Below are positions 8,772-17,062 of a stretch of 45,834 nucleotides of DNA, piece by piece. Numbering within the stretch: position 1 is the stretch's first letter; each line of letters starts with the position of its first letter. The translations under genes were made by a program, and so were the position numbers. The stretch spans positions 1 to 45,834 of the forward strand of contig QCET01000006.1 in assembly GCA_003280495.1 (NCBI GenBank), written 5' to 3'. The stretch comes from Pelagibacteraceae bacterium AG-359-E06 (GTDB lineage Bacteria; Pseudomonadota; Alphaproteobacteria; Pelagibacterales; Pelagibacteraceae). The notes beneath the pieces were generated by a model, which did no database searches, had not been told where the DNA came from, and saw only the letters and a list, made by a program, of their open reading frames with translations.

Positions 8772-10057
8772 TTGTTATCAAACACTAGATTGCCGTTTAG
8801 AAACGTTTTTTCTACTTTACCCTGTAATTTCTTATTTTCTATAGCAGTATTTTTTGATTTGGATCTTATATTGTCTTTTTTTATAACCCAGGGCTTATCC
8901 AAATCTAGTATTGCAATATCTGCTGGAAAGTTTTTTTCCAAGCTACCTGCATTAATATCAAATAATTTTGCTGGATTTGATGTTAAAGACCTAATTATAG
9001 TCATTAAGCTACAAGATTTATTATGATATAACTCTAAAGCTAATGATAATAGGGTTTCAATACCAGAAGCACCTGATGCAGCTTGCTGAAAGGTTAATCT
9101 TTTAGACTCCTCATCTTCGGGTTTATGATCAGATACTATAATGTCAATAAGTGAATTATTTAATCCTTCAATTAAAGCCAATCGATCCTCTTCACTTCTT
9201 AATGGAGGTGATAATTTTAAAAAAGTTCTAAATTCTCCAATATCATTTTCATTTAATGATAAATTATTTATTGAAACCGATGTAGTGAAATGTAGACCTC
9301 TTTTTTTCCAATACTCTACAATAGACAATGATTTTTTTGTTGAAATTAGAGATGCATGATATTTAGATTTATACTCACTTAACAACCTTAAATCGCGGTC
9401 TAAAATTATTTGTTCAGCTACGCCCGGTATTCCTTTTAATCCTAGCCTTGTAGAAACTAATCCCTCATTAATTACTCCATTTTTAGACAATTCGTTATCT
9501 TGGATGAATTGAACTATGAGAGAATCTTTATTTTTCGCGTAATTAAAAATATGATCCATTACTCTATTATTTTGAACACAACGCAATCCATCAGTAAATC
9601 CAAATGCTCCTCTTAAATTTAATAAACCAAATTCACACATCTCCTCACCTTTAATATTTTTAGTTAATGCTGCCAGCGGATATATTTTAATTATCGATTT
9701 ATCTCTTGCTCTTCTTTTAATAAAATCGAGTGTAGATACATTATCAATTACTGGGTCTGTATTAGGCATTGTTACCACTGAAGTAACACCTCCTGAGAGA
9801 GCTGCTTCACTTAAAGTTCTATAATTTTCTTTATATTCGAAACCAGGCTCTCCAACAAATACTCTTGAATCAATCAGACCAGGTATAGCAATTTTATTTT
9901 GACAATTGAATATCTGGATATCCCCAACATTTTCTTTTGTAATTTCAGGCCCAGACTTTTCAATTTGTCCAAGTTCATTAATTAAAATTCCACCTACTTG
10001 ATCAATATTATTTTTTGGATCAATGATTCTTACATTAACAATAGCTTTTTTTTTCAT
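8768..10057 (-). CDS. pyrC: Dihydroorotase-like protein (PyrC homologue, catalytic ligands missing)
   Basis: Amidohydrolase-fold protein of the class I dihydroorotase family, placed right after pyrB. I take the ATG at 10057 (429 residues) because it forms an ATGA overlap with the pyrB stop; an ATG at 10084 would extend into pyrB. The fold signatures are present: [17 protein letters not shown] at 58-74, [30 protein letters not shown] and DIIVSDHKP. However, the metal-binding HxH (normally GLIDxHxHxREPG) reads RVF at 65-67, and the later TPHH-type segment reads SINN. The protein may therefore be a non-catalytic partner of aspartate transcarbamoylase, like the PyrC' of pseudomonads. The family assignment is firm; the enzymatic activity is doubtful. 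Confidence 0.88.
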   Translation of the reverse strand: MKKKAIVNVRIIDPKNNIDQVGGILINELGQIEKSGPEITKENVGDIQIFNCQNKIAIPGLIDSRVFVGEPGFEYKENYRTLSEAALSGGVTSVVTMPNTDPVIDNVSTLDFIKRRARDKSIIKIYPLAALTKNIKGEEMCEFGLLNLRGAFGFTDGLRCVQNNRVMDHIFNYAKNKDSLIVQFIQDNELSKNGVINEGLVSTRLGLKGIPGVAEQIILDRDLRLLSEYKSKYHASLISTKKSLSIVEYWKKRGLHFTTSVSINNLSLNENDIGEFRTFLKLSPPLRSEEDRLALIEGLNNSLIDIIVSDHKPEDEESKRLTFQQAASGASGIETLLSLALELYHNKSCSLMTIIRSLTSNPAKLFDINAGSLEKNFPADIAILDLDKPWVIKKDNIRSKSKNTAIENKKLQGKVEKTFLNGNLVFDNK

Positions 10058-11004
10058 TTTTCTAGTAATAAAAGTTTTAAACATGCCATTCTTACCGCTA
10101 CTCCCATCTCTACTTGTTCGATAATAATACTTCTATTAATATCGTCAGCTAAATTTGTATCAATTTCTATTCCTCTATTCATTGGACCGGGGTGCATAAT
10201 TAATGCATCAGCTTTTGCTTTTTTTATTTTTTTATAATCTAGCGCGAAGAATTCATAGTATTCTCTAGTAGATGGAACGTATGACCCATCCATTCTTTCG
10301 GTTTGCATCCTTAGCATCATGATTATATCTGCATTTATTAAACCCTCTTCCATGTTGGTAAAAGATTTTACTCCAAGCTTTTCTACATTGCTCGGCATTA
10401 ATGTTGATGGACCGATTACTCTAACTTCAGCTCCAAGCATATTTAATAAATATATATTTGACCTTGCAACACGTGAATGCATTATGTCTCCGCAAATCGC
10501 TACAATTAATCCTTCAATTTTTCCTTTTTTCATTTTAATTGTCATTGCATCTAATAAGGCCTGTGTAGGATGTTCTCTTATCCCATCGCCTGCATTTATC
10601 ACAGAGCAATTAACCTTTTGAGACAATAGGTTAGCTGCTCCAGAATCCTGATGTCTGATCACTAAAATATCTGGATGCATAGCATTAAGCGTCATTGCAG
10701 TATCTATAAGAGTCTCACCTTTTTTAATGGCTGAATTTGAAACATTCATGTTCATGACGTCTGCACCTAATCTTTTTCCTGCAAGTTCAAAAGAACTCAA
10801 TGTTCGTGTCGAACTTTCAAAAAAAAGATTTATTTGTGTTTTTCCATTCAATAACTTAAGTTTTTTTTCAGACTGTCTGTTTAATTCAACAAACTCTAAA
10901 CTTGACGCCAATATTTTTTGAATTGTGGGAATAGATAGATCTTGAATACCTAAAAGGTGAGGTGGTGATTTTTTAACAGCTTGTTTTTTTTTCATTACAG
11001 CCAT
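10054..11004 (-). CDS. pyrB: Aspartate carbamoyltransferase catalytic subunit
   Basis: Condenses carbamoyl phosphate and aspartate to N-carbamoylaspartate, the committed step of pyrimidine synthesis. The 316 residues include the carbamoyl-phosphate signature [20 protein letters not shown], the [10 protein letters not shown] loop with the conserved HxxxGA-type contact, [15 protein letters not shown] and the C-terminal [11 protein letters not shown]. These are diagnostic for the catalytic chain. No pyrI-type regulatory gene is adjacent, as expected for this type of ATCase, which instead associates with a dihydroorotase or its inactive homologue. It overlaps the next gene, pyrC, by 4 bp. The start could be the ATG at 11004 or one at 10995; both precede the conserved core. 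Confidence 0.96.
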   Translation of the reverse strand: MAVMKKKQAVKKSPPHLLGIQDLSIPTIQKILASSLEFVELNRQSEKKLKLLNGKTQINLFFESSTRTLSSFELAGKRLGADVMNMNVSNSAIKKGETLIDTAMTLNAMHPDILVIRHQDSGAANLLSQKVNCSVINAGDGIREHPTQALLDAMTIKMKKGKIEGLIVAICGDIMHSRVARSNIYLLNMLGAEVRVIGPSTLMPSNVEKLGVKSFTNMEEGLINADIIMMLRMQTERMDGSYVPSTREYYEFFALDYKKIKKAKADALIMHPGPMNRGIEIDTNLADDINRSIIIEQVEMGVAVRMACLKLLLLEK

Positions 11005-11044
11005 TAAAACCAGGGTAATAGGCTGATTTTACAATTTTAGCAAG

Positions 11045-11515
11045 TTATTTATTTAAATAATCTAAAAAGCCTTGCAAAATAAACCCAGCTGCATTTTCAT
11101 CAAGTTTTTCAAGTTTTTTTGTAGTATTTACATCTAAATTGGACATCATTTTAAATGCCCCTTCGCTTGACAATCTCTCGTCCCATAGCGTTAGAGGTAA
11201 TTTTGTTATTTGAGATATATTTTTAGCAAAATCCTTAGCTGATTGAGATCTCGGTCCACTAGATCCGTCCATATTTATCGGATTACCGATCACTATTCCT
11301 TTAATTTGATATTCAATTATAATTGAATTTAATTCTTGTACAAATTTCTTAAACTTTTTTAAAATAACAGTCTTGTGAGGAGTCGATATTTTTTGTCCTG
11401 GATCACTTATAGCAATACCTATGTTTTTTTTCCCAGGATCAATACCTAATAATCGACAATTTTTTCCTACAATTCCAGAAAAGTCTTTATTCTCTATTAT
11501 GTTGATTGTTTCCAT
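11045..11515 (-). CDS. ruvX: Putative pre-16S rRNA nuclease / Holliday junction resolvase homologue (YqgF)
   Basis: RNase H-fold nuclease of the YqgF/RuvX family, implicated in maturation of the 16S rRNA 5' end. Within 156 residues are the first catalytic strand LLGIDPGKKNIGIAISD (Asp26), the IVIGNPINMDGSSGPRS loop, the DERLSSEGA motif (normally DERLtTxxA) and DENAAGFILQGFLD with the C-terminal acidic residues. All expected acidic positions are present. It is divergent from gatC with a 37-bp gap and lies 40 bp upstream of pyrB on the same strand. The same neighbourhood (ruvX next to gatCAB and pyrB) is common in alphaproteobacteria. Confidence 0.93.
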   Translation of the reverse strand: METINIIENKDFSGIVGKNCRLLGIDPGKKNIGIAISDPGQKISTPHKTVILKKFKKFVQELNSIIIEYQIKGIVIGNPINMDGSSGPRSQSAKDFAKNISQITKLPLTLWDERLSSEGAFKMMSNLDVNTTKKLEKLDENAAGFILQGFLDYLNK

Positions 11516-11552
11516 CTAAATGATATTTTAAACTAAAATTTCGTTAAGTCTA

Positions 11553-11840
11553 ATGACAATTACAAAAGATACAGTCAAAAAAATTTCAAAGTTATCAAGA
11601 ATTTCAACAAATTCTAAATTTGAAGAGGAAATGATTAAAGATTTGAATTCAATTATTAAATTTGTTGACCAATTAAATGAACTTAATATCGATAAAGTTG
11701 AACCATTATCATCGGTAGTAAATGAAAAAGCTACTTTGAGAGAAGACGAAGTTAAAAAAATGAATGCTAAAAATGATATTTTAAAAAATTCTCCTGAAGA
11801 TAACGAAAATTACTATGTGGTACCAAAGGTTATAGAATAA
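11553..11840 (+). CDS. gatC: Asp-tRNA(Asn)/Glu-tRNA(Gln) amidotransferase subunit C
   Basis: Small stabilising subunit of the GatCAB complex, which converts misacylated Glu-tRNA(Gln) (and Asp-tRNA(Asn)) to the amidated forms. The 95 residues follow the GatC pattern: [11 protein letters not shown] at the N terminus, a helix with [24 protein letters not shown], then LREDEV and a C-terminal YVVPKVIE. The stop overlaps the gatA start by 1 bp (TAATG). This is the first gene of a compact gatC-gatA-gatB unit, all on one strand. The order and spacing make the assignment secure despite the short length. Confidence 0.95.
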   Translation: MTITKDTVKKISKLSRISTNSKFEEEMIKDLNSIIKFVDQLNELNIDKVEPLSSVVNEKATLREDEVKKMNAKNDILKNSPEDNENYYVVPKVIE

Positions 11841-13306
11841 TGAGTGATATTACTAAACTTTCACTAGTTGATACGGTTAATAATATAAAAAATAAATCGA
11901 TATCGTGTGAAGAGGTAACCAGCGCTTATATTAAAAGAATAAATAAATCAAAAAAATTAAATTGTTATATTGAGAGTGATTTTGAGCAAGCAATTAATAA
12001 AGCAAAAAGCTTAGATAACAAATCAGATAAAAATAAAAAATTATTTGGAGCCCCTATAGCTGTCAAAGATTTATTCTGCACAAAAAATTTACAAACTACG
12101 GCATCGAGCAAAATATTAAAAGGTTTTAAGCCACAATATGAGTCTACAGTCACATCGAAACTTTGGGACCAAGATGCGATACTTCTTGGAAAATTAAACT
12201 GTGATGAATTTGCTATGGGATCCTCTAATGAAACTAGTTTTTATGGAAATGTAATTAATCCATACAGAAATAAAAATGATTTAGTTCCAGGAGGCTCATC
12301 TGGAGGATGTTCATCAGCTGTCGCCGCTAATTTAACAGTATCTACGGTTGGAACAGATACAGGCGGCTCCATAAGACAACCCGCATCATTCACTGGTATA
12401 GTTGGATTGAAACCTACATACGGAAGATGTTCTAGATGGGGGATAGTTGCGTTTGCATCATCATTAGATCAAGCTGGTCCAATGACAAAGAACGTAAAAG
12501 ATGCTTCATTAATGTTAGAAGTTATATCTGGCTATGATCAAAAAGATTCCACATCATCAAAAAAAAATAGTGAAAACTTTTTAAATAATTTGTCAAAAAA
12601 TATTAAAGGAACAAAAATTGGTATTCCAAAAGAATACGTTGTAGAGGGTATGTCTAAAGAGATTCAAAAACTTTGGGATAAAGGTATAGAAATATGTAAA
12701 TCATTGGGATGTGAGATAATAAATGTTTCTCTTCCACATACAAAGTATGCTCTTCCTACTTATTATATAATTGCGCCTGCAGAAGCATCATCTAACTTAG
12801 CAAGGTATGATGGGGTAAGATATGGTTTTAGATCAAAGGGAAATGATTTGATAGAAATGTACGAAAATACAAGGGGTGAAGGTTTTGGTCGTGAAGTTAA
12901 AAGACGAATACTTATAGGTACTTATGTTTTGTCATCTGGATATTATGATGCCTATTATCTAAAAGCACAAAAAGTAAGGAGTATGATTAAAAAAGATTTT
13001 GATGATGTTTATAAAGAAGTAGATGCAATATTGACACCAACAGCACCATCATCTGCTTTTGCAATTGGAGAAAAAACTAGCGATCCTATTTCGATGTATT
13101 TAAACGATGTATTTACTGTACCAACAAATCTAGCTGGTTTGCCTGGAATATCCATTCCAGCAGGTTATGATCAAAATAATCTTCCATTAGGATTACAAGT
13201 AATAGGAAGACATTTTGATGAACAAAAAATTCTTGATATTTCTTATGCTTTGGAAGATGAAATAAAATTTAAAGCAAGCATAGAGGACTGGTGGATTAAT
13301 GAATAA
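11840..13306 (+). CDS. gatA: Asp-tRNA(Asn)/Glu-tRNA(Gln) amidotransferase subunit A
   Basis: Glutaminase/amidase subunit that releases ammonia from glutamine for transfer to the tRNA-bound amino acid. The 488 residues carry the amidase-signature catalytic triad: the lysine in [10 protein letters not shown], the cis-serine in [14 protein letters not shown], and the nucleophilic serine in [28 protein letters not shown] and the C-terminal [11 protein letters not shown] are also typical. Its length matches bacterial GatA. It overlaps gatB by 8 bp and gatC by 1 bp. Presence of the complete gatCAB set implies an indirect route to Gln-tRNA, as in most alphaproteobacteria. Confidence 0.97.
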   Translation: MSDITKLSLVDTVNNIKNKSISCEEVTSAYIKRINKSKKLNCYIESDFEQAINKAKSLDNKSDKNKKLFGAPIAVKDLFCTKNLQTTASSKILKGFKPQYESTVTSKLWDQDAILLGKLNCDEFAMGSSNETSFYGNVINPYRNKNDLVPGGSSGGCSSAVAANLTVSTVGTDTGGSIRQPASFTGIVGLKPTYGRCSRWGIVAFASSLDQAGPMTKNVKDASLMLEVISGYDQKDSTSSKKNSENFLNNLSKNIKGTKIGIPKEYVVEGMSKEIQKLWDKGIEICKSLGCEIINVSLPHTKYALPTYYIIAPAEASSNLARYDGVRYGFRSKGNDLIEMYENTRGEGFGREVKRRILIGTYVLSSGYYDAYYLKAQKVRSMIKKDFDDVYKEVDAILTPTAPSSAFAIGEKTSDPISMYLNDVFTVPTNLAGLPGISIPAGYDQNNLPLGLQVIGRHFDEQKILDISYALEDEIKFKASIEDWWINE

Positions 13307-14762
13307 TAAATTTAATTATTATTTAAAAGGTAAAAAAGGGGAGTACGAAGTTGTAATTGGACTGGAGGTTCATGCGCAGATTTTATCAGAGGCTAAGTTA
13401 TTTTCACCCTCAGCTACTAAATTTGGTCAAGAACCAAATTCGCAAGTTAGCTTGGTAGATGCTGCTATGCCAGGCATGTTACCGGTTATAAATAAATTTT
13501 GTGTTGAACAGGCAATCAAAACAGGGTTAGGATTAAATGCTAAAATAAATAACTTCTCAATTTTTGACAGAAAAAATTACTTTTATGCAGATTTACCTCA
13601 GGGCTACCAGATTTCTCAATATAAAAACCCAATAGTTGGAGAAGGAAAAGTAATTCTAGATATGCCATATGGTACGAAAGAAATTGGTATTGAAAGACTC
13701 CATTTGGAGCAAGATGCTGGTAAAAGTTTACATGATCAAGATCCAAACAATTCATTCGTAGACTTAAATAGATCAGGCATAGCTTTAATGGAAATTGTTA
13801 GTAAACCAGATTTAAGTTCTCCTGAAGAAGTTAGTGTTTACATAAAAAAATTAAGATCAATAATGAGATATCTTAATACGTGTGACGGAAATATGGAGGA
13901 GGGTTCGCTAAGAGCGGATGTAAACGTTTCTGTGAGAAAGAAAGGTTCAAAAGATTTTGGCACAAGGTGTGAAATTAAAAATATGAATTCTATTAAATTT
14001 ATTCAACAAGCTATTGATTTTGAAGCATATAGACAAATTGAACTGATTGAGGATGGTAAGGCAGTCAATCAGGAGACAAGATTGTTTGATAATAAGAAAC
14101 AAGAAACAAGATCAATGCGCTCCAAAGAAGATGCGCACGACTATAGGTATTTCCCTGACCCAGATTTATTGCCATTAAAATTAGATAGCGACTTTATTGA
14201 AAATATTAAAAAAAAATTACCAGAATTACCAGATCAAAAGAAACAAAGATTAATAAATGAATTTAAGTTATCTTCATACGAGGCAGGTGTTATAATTTCT
14301 GACAAAGAAACGTCAGCTTATTATGAGAATGTCGCAAAAAATTCTGATTATAAACTTGCAAGCAATTGGTTGACAGTAGAATTATTTGCAGTTTTAAATA
14401 AACAGAACAAAAATATATCTGATAGTCCTGTGTCATCGATTAATTTGGCCAAATTAATTAATTTAATAAAAAACAACACTATCTCTGGTAAAATTGCTAA
14501 AACAGTGTTCGAAGAAATGGTTAAAACAGATGGGGATCCAGAAAAAATTGTTATAGACAGAGGATTAAAACAGCAGTCTGATCCAAAGGAATTAGAAAAG
14601 ATTATTTCAAAAATTTTAGAAAATAATGGTGACAAAGTAAAACAGTATAAATCTGGAAAAGAGAAACTTTTTGGTTTTTTTGTAGGACAAGCTATGAAAG
14701 AGACTGAAGGAAAAGGCAATCCAAATCTTATAAATGATATACTAAAAAAAATGTTAAAATAA
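13299..14762 (+). CDS. gatB: Asp-tRNA(Asn)/Glu-tRNA(Gln) amidotransferase subunit B
   Basis: tRNA-binding and kinase subunit of GatCAB; it phosphorylates the tRNA-bound glutamate or aspartate before amidation. The N-terminal segment [13 protein letters not shown] is the family hallmark. It is followed by [19 protein letters not shown], the [11 protein letters not shown] metal-site region, [22 protein letters not shown] and [14 protein letters not shown]. The C-terminal third is the helical YqeY-like tail that contacts tRNA (about residues 335-487). The 487 residues are of normal length. The start lies 8 bp inside gatA, and the next gene begins 3 bp after the stop, so the unit continues into a methyltransferase gene. 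Confidence 0.97.
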   Translation: MNNKFNYYLKGKKGEYEVVIGLEVHAQILSEAKLFSPSATKFGQEPNSQVSLVDAAMPGMLPVINKFCVEQAIKTGLGLNAKINNFSIFDRKNYFYADLPQGYQISQYKNPIVGEGKVILDMPYGTKEIGIERLHLEQDAGKSLHDQDPNNSFVDLNRSGIALMEIVSKPDLSSPEEVSVYIKKLRSIMRYLNTCDGNMEEGSLRADVNVSVRKKGSKDFGTRCEIKNMNSIKFIQQAIDFEAYRQIELIEDGKAVNQETRLFDNKKQETRSMRSKEDAHDYRYFPDPDLLPLKLDSDFIENIKKKLPELPDQKKQRLINEFKLSSYEAGVIISDKETSAYYENVAKNSDYKLASNWLTVELFAVLNKQNKNISDSPVSSINLAKLINLIKNNTISGKIAKTVFEEMVKTDGDPEKIVIDRGLKQQSDPKELEKIISKILENNGDKVKQYKSGKEKLFGFFVGQAMKETEGKGNPNLINDILKKMLK

Positions 14763-14765
14763 TTT

Positions 14766-15377
14766 ATGAATACATTTTTTGAGACGAATATACAAAAAAA
14801 ACTTAGAGAGTATGTTAAAAATAATTTCTATCATGCTTCTCATATGCAGATAACACCAGATCAGGCTCATTATATTTGCTCCATACTAAATAATAATAAA
14901 TGTAAAAATATTTTAGAGATAGGAACACTGTATGGATATAGTGCTTTAAGTTTTGCTATTAATAGTCCAAATGATGCTAAAATAACATGCATAGAGAAAG
15001 ACAAGTCATCTTTAAAAGTAGCAGAAAAATTTTGGTCAGAAGCCAATATTTCGCATAAAATCAAAATAATTAATGGCGACGCCATGAATATATTAAATAA
15101 TATAGATGAAAAATATGATCTTATATTTATTGATGCTGATAAAAAAAATTACATAAATTATTTTGAAAAATCCCTGCCGTTATTGGAAAAAAACGGGTTA
15201 CTAGTATTTGATAATGTTTTATGGAAGGGTCTGGTTGCTCAAAAATCAAATAATGATAGAGTAACAATTGAAATTAGAAAATTTAACGAGTACATTAGAA
15301 AAGATAAAAGAATAAAAACTGAAATAGTTTCCATAGGAGATGGATTAGCTATATGCAAAAAAATTTTAAAATCTTAA
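14766..15377 (+). CDS. Class I SAM-dependent O-methyltransferase (CCoAOMT-like family)
   Basis: A 203-residue methyltransferase of the COMT/CCoAOMT-like (COG4122) family. The SAM-binding motif is ILEIGTLYGYSALSFA at about 56-71. IFIDADKKNYINYF contains the Asp pair used for metal binding in this family, and LLVFDNVLWKG the later metal-ligand segment. The substrate cannot be told from sequence; bacterial homologues act on diverse hydroxylated small molecules, and some are tRNA hydroxyuridine methyltransferases (TrmR type). The neighbouring gene trhO installs 5-hydroxyuridine at tRNA position 34, the substrate of TrmR-type enzymes. This makes a tRNA-wobble role attractive, but it is inference. 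The 3' end overlaps trhO by 25 bp. Confidence 0.85.
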   Translation: MNTFFETNIQKKLREYVKNNFYHASHMQITPDQAHYICSILNNNKCKNILEIGTLYGYSALSFAINSPNDAKITCIEKDKSSLKVAEKFWSEANISHKIKIINGDAMNILNNIDEKYDLIFIDADKKNYINYFEKSLPLLEKNGLLVFDNVLWKGLVAQKSNNDRVTIEIRKFNEYIRKDKRIKTEIVSIGDGLAICKKILKS

Positions 15378-16246
15378 GCTTTTATAAATTTATAAATTTA
15401 ATTGATCTAGATAATAAAAAATTTCAAATCAAAAAAAACCTTATAGATCTTAAACTTAAAGGAACTATTGTTATATCTGAAGAAGGCATAAATGGTACGA
15501 TAAGTGGTTTAGCAAATAGTATTAAATCATTTGAAGTATTCATTTTTCAATTGCTATGTTTCAATGATTTTGATGTAAAAAATTACTCCCATTCGAATAC
15601 AGATCCATTTGTAAAACCAAAAGTTAAATTAAAAAAAGAAGTTGTTCCTATTGAAAAAAAAACATGGGAGAGAAAAGGAAAATATATAAAGCCCCAACTT
15701 TGGAACAATTTTATTTCTGATCCAAATGTTTTGACAATTGACATAAGAAAGCCATTTGAATATGAAATGGGTACCTTTGTAGGTGCACTAGACCCTAATG
15801 TTAAAAACTTCAGGGAGTTTAAAATTTTTTTTGATAATTTAATTAAATCCAATATTAAAAAAAAATTAGCAATATTTTGTACAGGCGGAGTTAGATGCGA
15901 AAAAGCCTCCGACTATTTGTTTAATAAAGGTTTTAAAAATGTTTTTCAATTAGAGGGAGGAATATTAAATTATTTAAGCAATACTGGCATTGATAAAAGC
16001 AAATGGAAAGGGGAGTGTTTCGTTTTTGATAAAAGGGTAAGTGTCAATTCTTCTATGGAGAAGGGTACTTACGAAGTTTGTTTTGGTTGTAGAATGCCAG
16101 TTAATCAGCAAGGAAAGAAAAGTCATAAATACGAATATGGAGTTTCTTGCAATAAATGTCACGATTTTTTAACTACTAATCAAAAAAAGAGATTTAAAAT
16201 GCGTGAAATTAATTTGAGGGAAAAAAATCATGAAAATCGTTCCTAA
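15353..16246 (+). CDS. trhO: tRNA uridine(34) hydroxylase TrhO (rhodanese-domain protein, YceA-like)
   Basis: Oxygen-dependent enzyme that forms 5-hydroxyuridine at the wobble position of certain tRNAs. The 297 residues show an N-terminal acylphosphatase-like part with GTIVISEEGINGTISG. A rhodanese domain follows, with the active-site loop CTGGVRCEKASDYL (Cys176 and Cys182), and FQLEGGILNYL comes next. A C-terminal cysteine-rich segment has a CFGC pair and a later CNKC pair. This architecture is the one found in YceA/TrhO. It overlaps the upstream O-methyltransferase by 25 bp and the downstream peroxiredoxin by 17 bp, so the three are very likely one transcript. The ATG at 15353 puts the SFYKF segment at the expected N-terminal position. 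Confidence 0.92.
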   Translation: MQKNFKILSFYKFINLIDLDNKKFQIKKNLIDLKLKGTIVISEEGINGTISGLANSIKSFEVFIFQLLCFNDFDVKNYSHSNTDPFVKPKVKLKKEVVPIEKKTWERKGKYIKPQLWNNFISDPNVLTIDIRKPFEYEMGTFVGALDPNVKNFREFKIFFDNLIKSNIKKKLAIFCTGGVRCEKASDYLFNKGFKNVFQLEGGILNYLSNTGIDKSKWKGECFVFDKRVSVNSSMEKGTYEVCFGCRMPVNQQGKKSHKYEYGVSCNKCHDFLTTNQKKRFKMREINLREKNHENRS

Positions 16247-16709
16247 TGTAAACTTTATTTTAAGAGAAAATGGCAAATATATAAAAAAGAGTTCAGAATT
16301 TTTTTTCAAAAATAAAAAAATTGTTTTTTTTGCTTTGCCCGGTGCTTTTACACCCACATGTTCTGATTATCATTTACCAAGTTATGAACAAAGATATGAT
16401 GAGATTTTACAATATGGAGTAGATGAGATTTATTGTTTAAGTATGAATGATCCCTTTGTTCAAAATGTGTGGAAAGAAAACTTTCAAATTAAAAAAGTGA
16501 AATTCATTCCTGATGGTAATGGAGAATTTACCAAAGCTATGAATATGCTTAGTAACAGATCTGAAGCTGGTATGGGCACTAGATCTTTGAGGTATTCCAT
16601 GTATGTTGATGATATGAATATTTTAAAATTATTTAAAGATGAGAACGGAAAATTTGATGTCAGTGATTCTAATACAATGATTAATTATCTTAAAACTCTT
16701 AATGGGTAA
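16230..16709 (+). CDS. Peroxiredoxin (Prx5/type II family)
   Basis: Thiol peroxidase that reduces hydrogen peroxide and organic hydroperoxides. The 159 residues contain the Prx5 active-site motif FALPGAFTPTCSDYHLP, with the peroxidatic cysteine at Cys44 and the supporting Pro/Thr residues. SMNDPFVQNVW and the GTRSLRYSMYV strand with the conserved Arg also match the family. There is no fused glutaredoxin domain, so an external thiol reductant is expected. It overlaps trhO by 17 bp and the next gene by 8 bp. Its position after an oxygen-using tRNA hydroxylase is suggestive, but I infer no functional link. Confidence 0.92.
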   Translation: MKIVPNVNFILRENGKYIKKSSEFFFKNKKIVFFALPGAFTPTCSDYHLPSYEQRYDEILQYGVDEIYCLSMNDPFVQNVWKENFQIKKVKFIPDGNGEFTKAMNMLSNRSEAGMGTRSLRYSMYVDDMNILKLFKDENGKFDVSDSNTMINYLKTLNG

Positions 16710-16998
16710 AAAAAATTTAAGGCCTATAACTAAAGTCAAAAATCCAGAACCAAAAAAAAAACTTTCTGTTGATTGGATTATATGGGCAGCCTGGGCTGAT
16801 CGTATAACTTTTGAGGAAATAAGGGAAAAAACTGGCAAAACAGAGAATGAAGTTATTAAAATTATGAGAAAAAATTTGAAAGCTAGCTCGTTTAGATTGT
16901 GGAGGAAAAGAGTAAACAAGATTTCAATCAAGAGTAGAAAAAAATTTGAGCAAAATCGACGTTTTTTAAAAGATAAGTCCTGGAAAAGATTATATTGA
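16702..16998 (+). CDS. DUF2805 / TIGR03643 family protein
   Basis: Small basic protein of 98 residues with no established function. It matches the TIGR03643/DUF2805 pattern: a short helical core with WIIWAAWADRITFEEI, then TENEVIKIMRK and the near-invariant SSFRLWRKRV. The composition and the helix-turn-helix-like spacing suggest nucleic-acid binding, but this is inference. It overlaps the peroxiredoxin stop by 8 bp and is the last gene of the run beginning at gatC. Its stop codon (16996-16998) lies inside the first Fur-type palindrome controlling the iron transporter, so operator and coding sequence overlap. Confidence 0.85.
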   Translation: MGKKNLRPITKVKNPEPKKKLSVDWIIWAAWADRITFEEIREKTGKTENEVIKIMRKNLKASSFRLWRKRVNKISIKSRKKFEQNRRFLKDKSWKRLY

Positions 16999-17014
16999 GA
17001 ATCATTCTCAATAT
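16992..17014. promoter_or_regulatory. Fur-type operator, distal site
   Basis: A perfect 23-bp palindrome with 11-bp arms (ATATTGAGAAT and its reverse complement) around a central C at 17003. The core resembles the Fur/Irr class of operators (TGAGAATCATTCTCA). It lies just upstream of the -35 element at 17017 and covers the stop codon of the preceding gene. A second, slightly imperfect copy is centred 28 bp downstream. Regulation by an iron-responsive Fur-family protein is inferred from the motif and from the iron transporter that follows. Confidence 0.85.
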
Positions 17015-17016
17015 AA

Positions 17017-17045
17017 TTGACATTGATAATCATTCTCAATATAAA
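17017..17045 (+). promoter_or_regulatory. Sigma-70 type promoter of the iron transporter
   Basis: A consensus -35 TTGACA (17017-17022), a 17-bp spacer and -10 TATAAA (17040-17045) lie upstream of the iron-binding protein gene. Transcription should start near 17051-17053, leaving a leader of only about ten bases before the ATG at 17063. It is the best promoter match I saw in the window. The proximal Fur-type palindrome fills the spacer, so bound repressor would directly block RNA polymerase. Confidence 0.8.
17020..17042. promoter_or_regulatory. Fur-type operator, proximal site (overlaps promoter spacer)
   Basis: An imperfect 23-bp palindrome centred on C17031, with 9 of 11 arm positions paired. 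Its core TGATAATCATTCTC is close to the classical Fur consensus half (TGATAATCATTATC). It spans the spacer between the -35 and -10 elements of the iron transporter promoter, the expected position for a repressor operator. The right arm is identical to that of the distal site. Confidence 0.82.
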
Positions 17046-17062
17046 CACTCAAAAGTAAATTT

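Noticed and set aside
14348-14719. A 123-codon minus-strand frame inside gatB
   Set aside because: Shadow of the conserved GatB C-terminal domain; no start signal or family match.
16629-17048. A 139-codon minus-strand frame across the DUF2805 gene and the iron promoter
   Set aside because: It is antisense to a recognised gene and to the palindromic operators; composition is that of a shadow frame.
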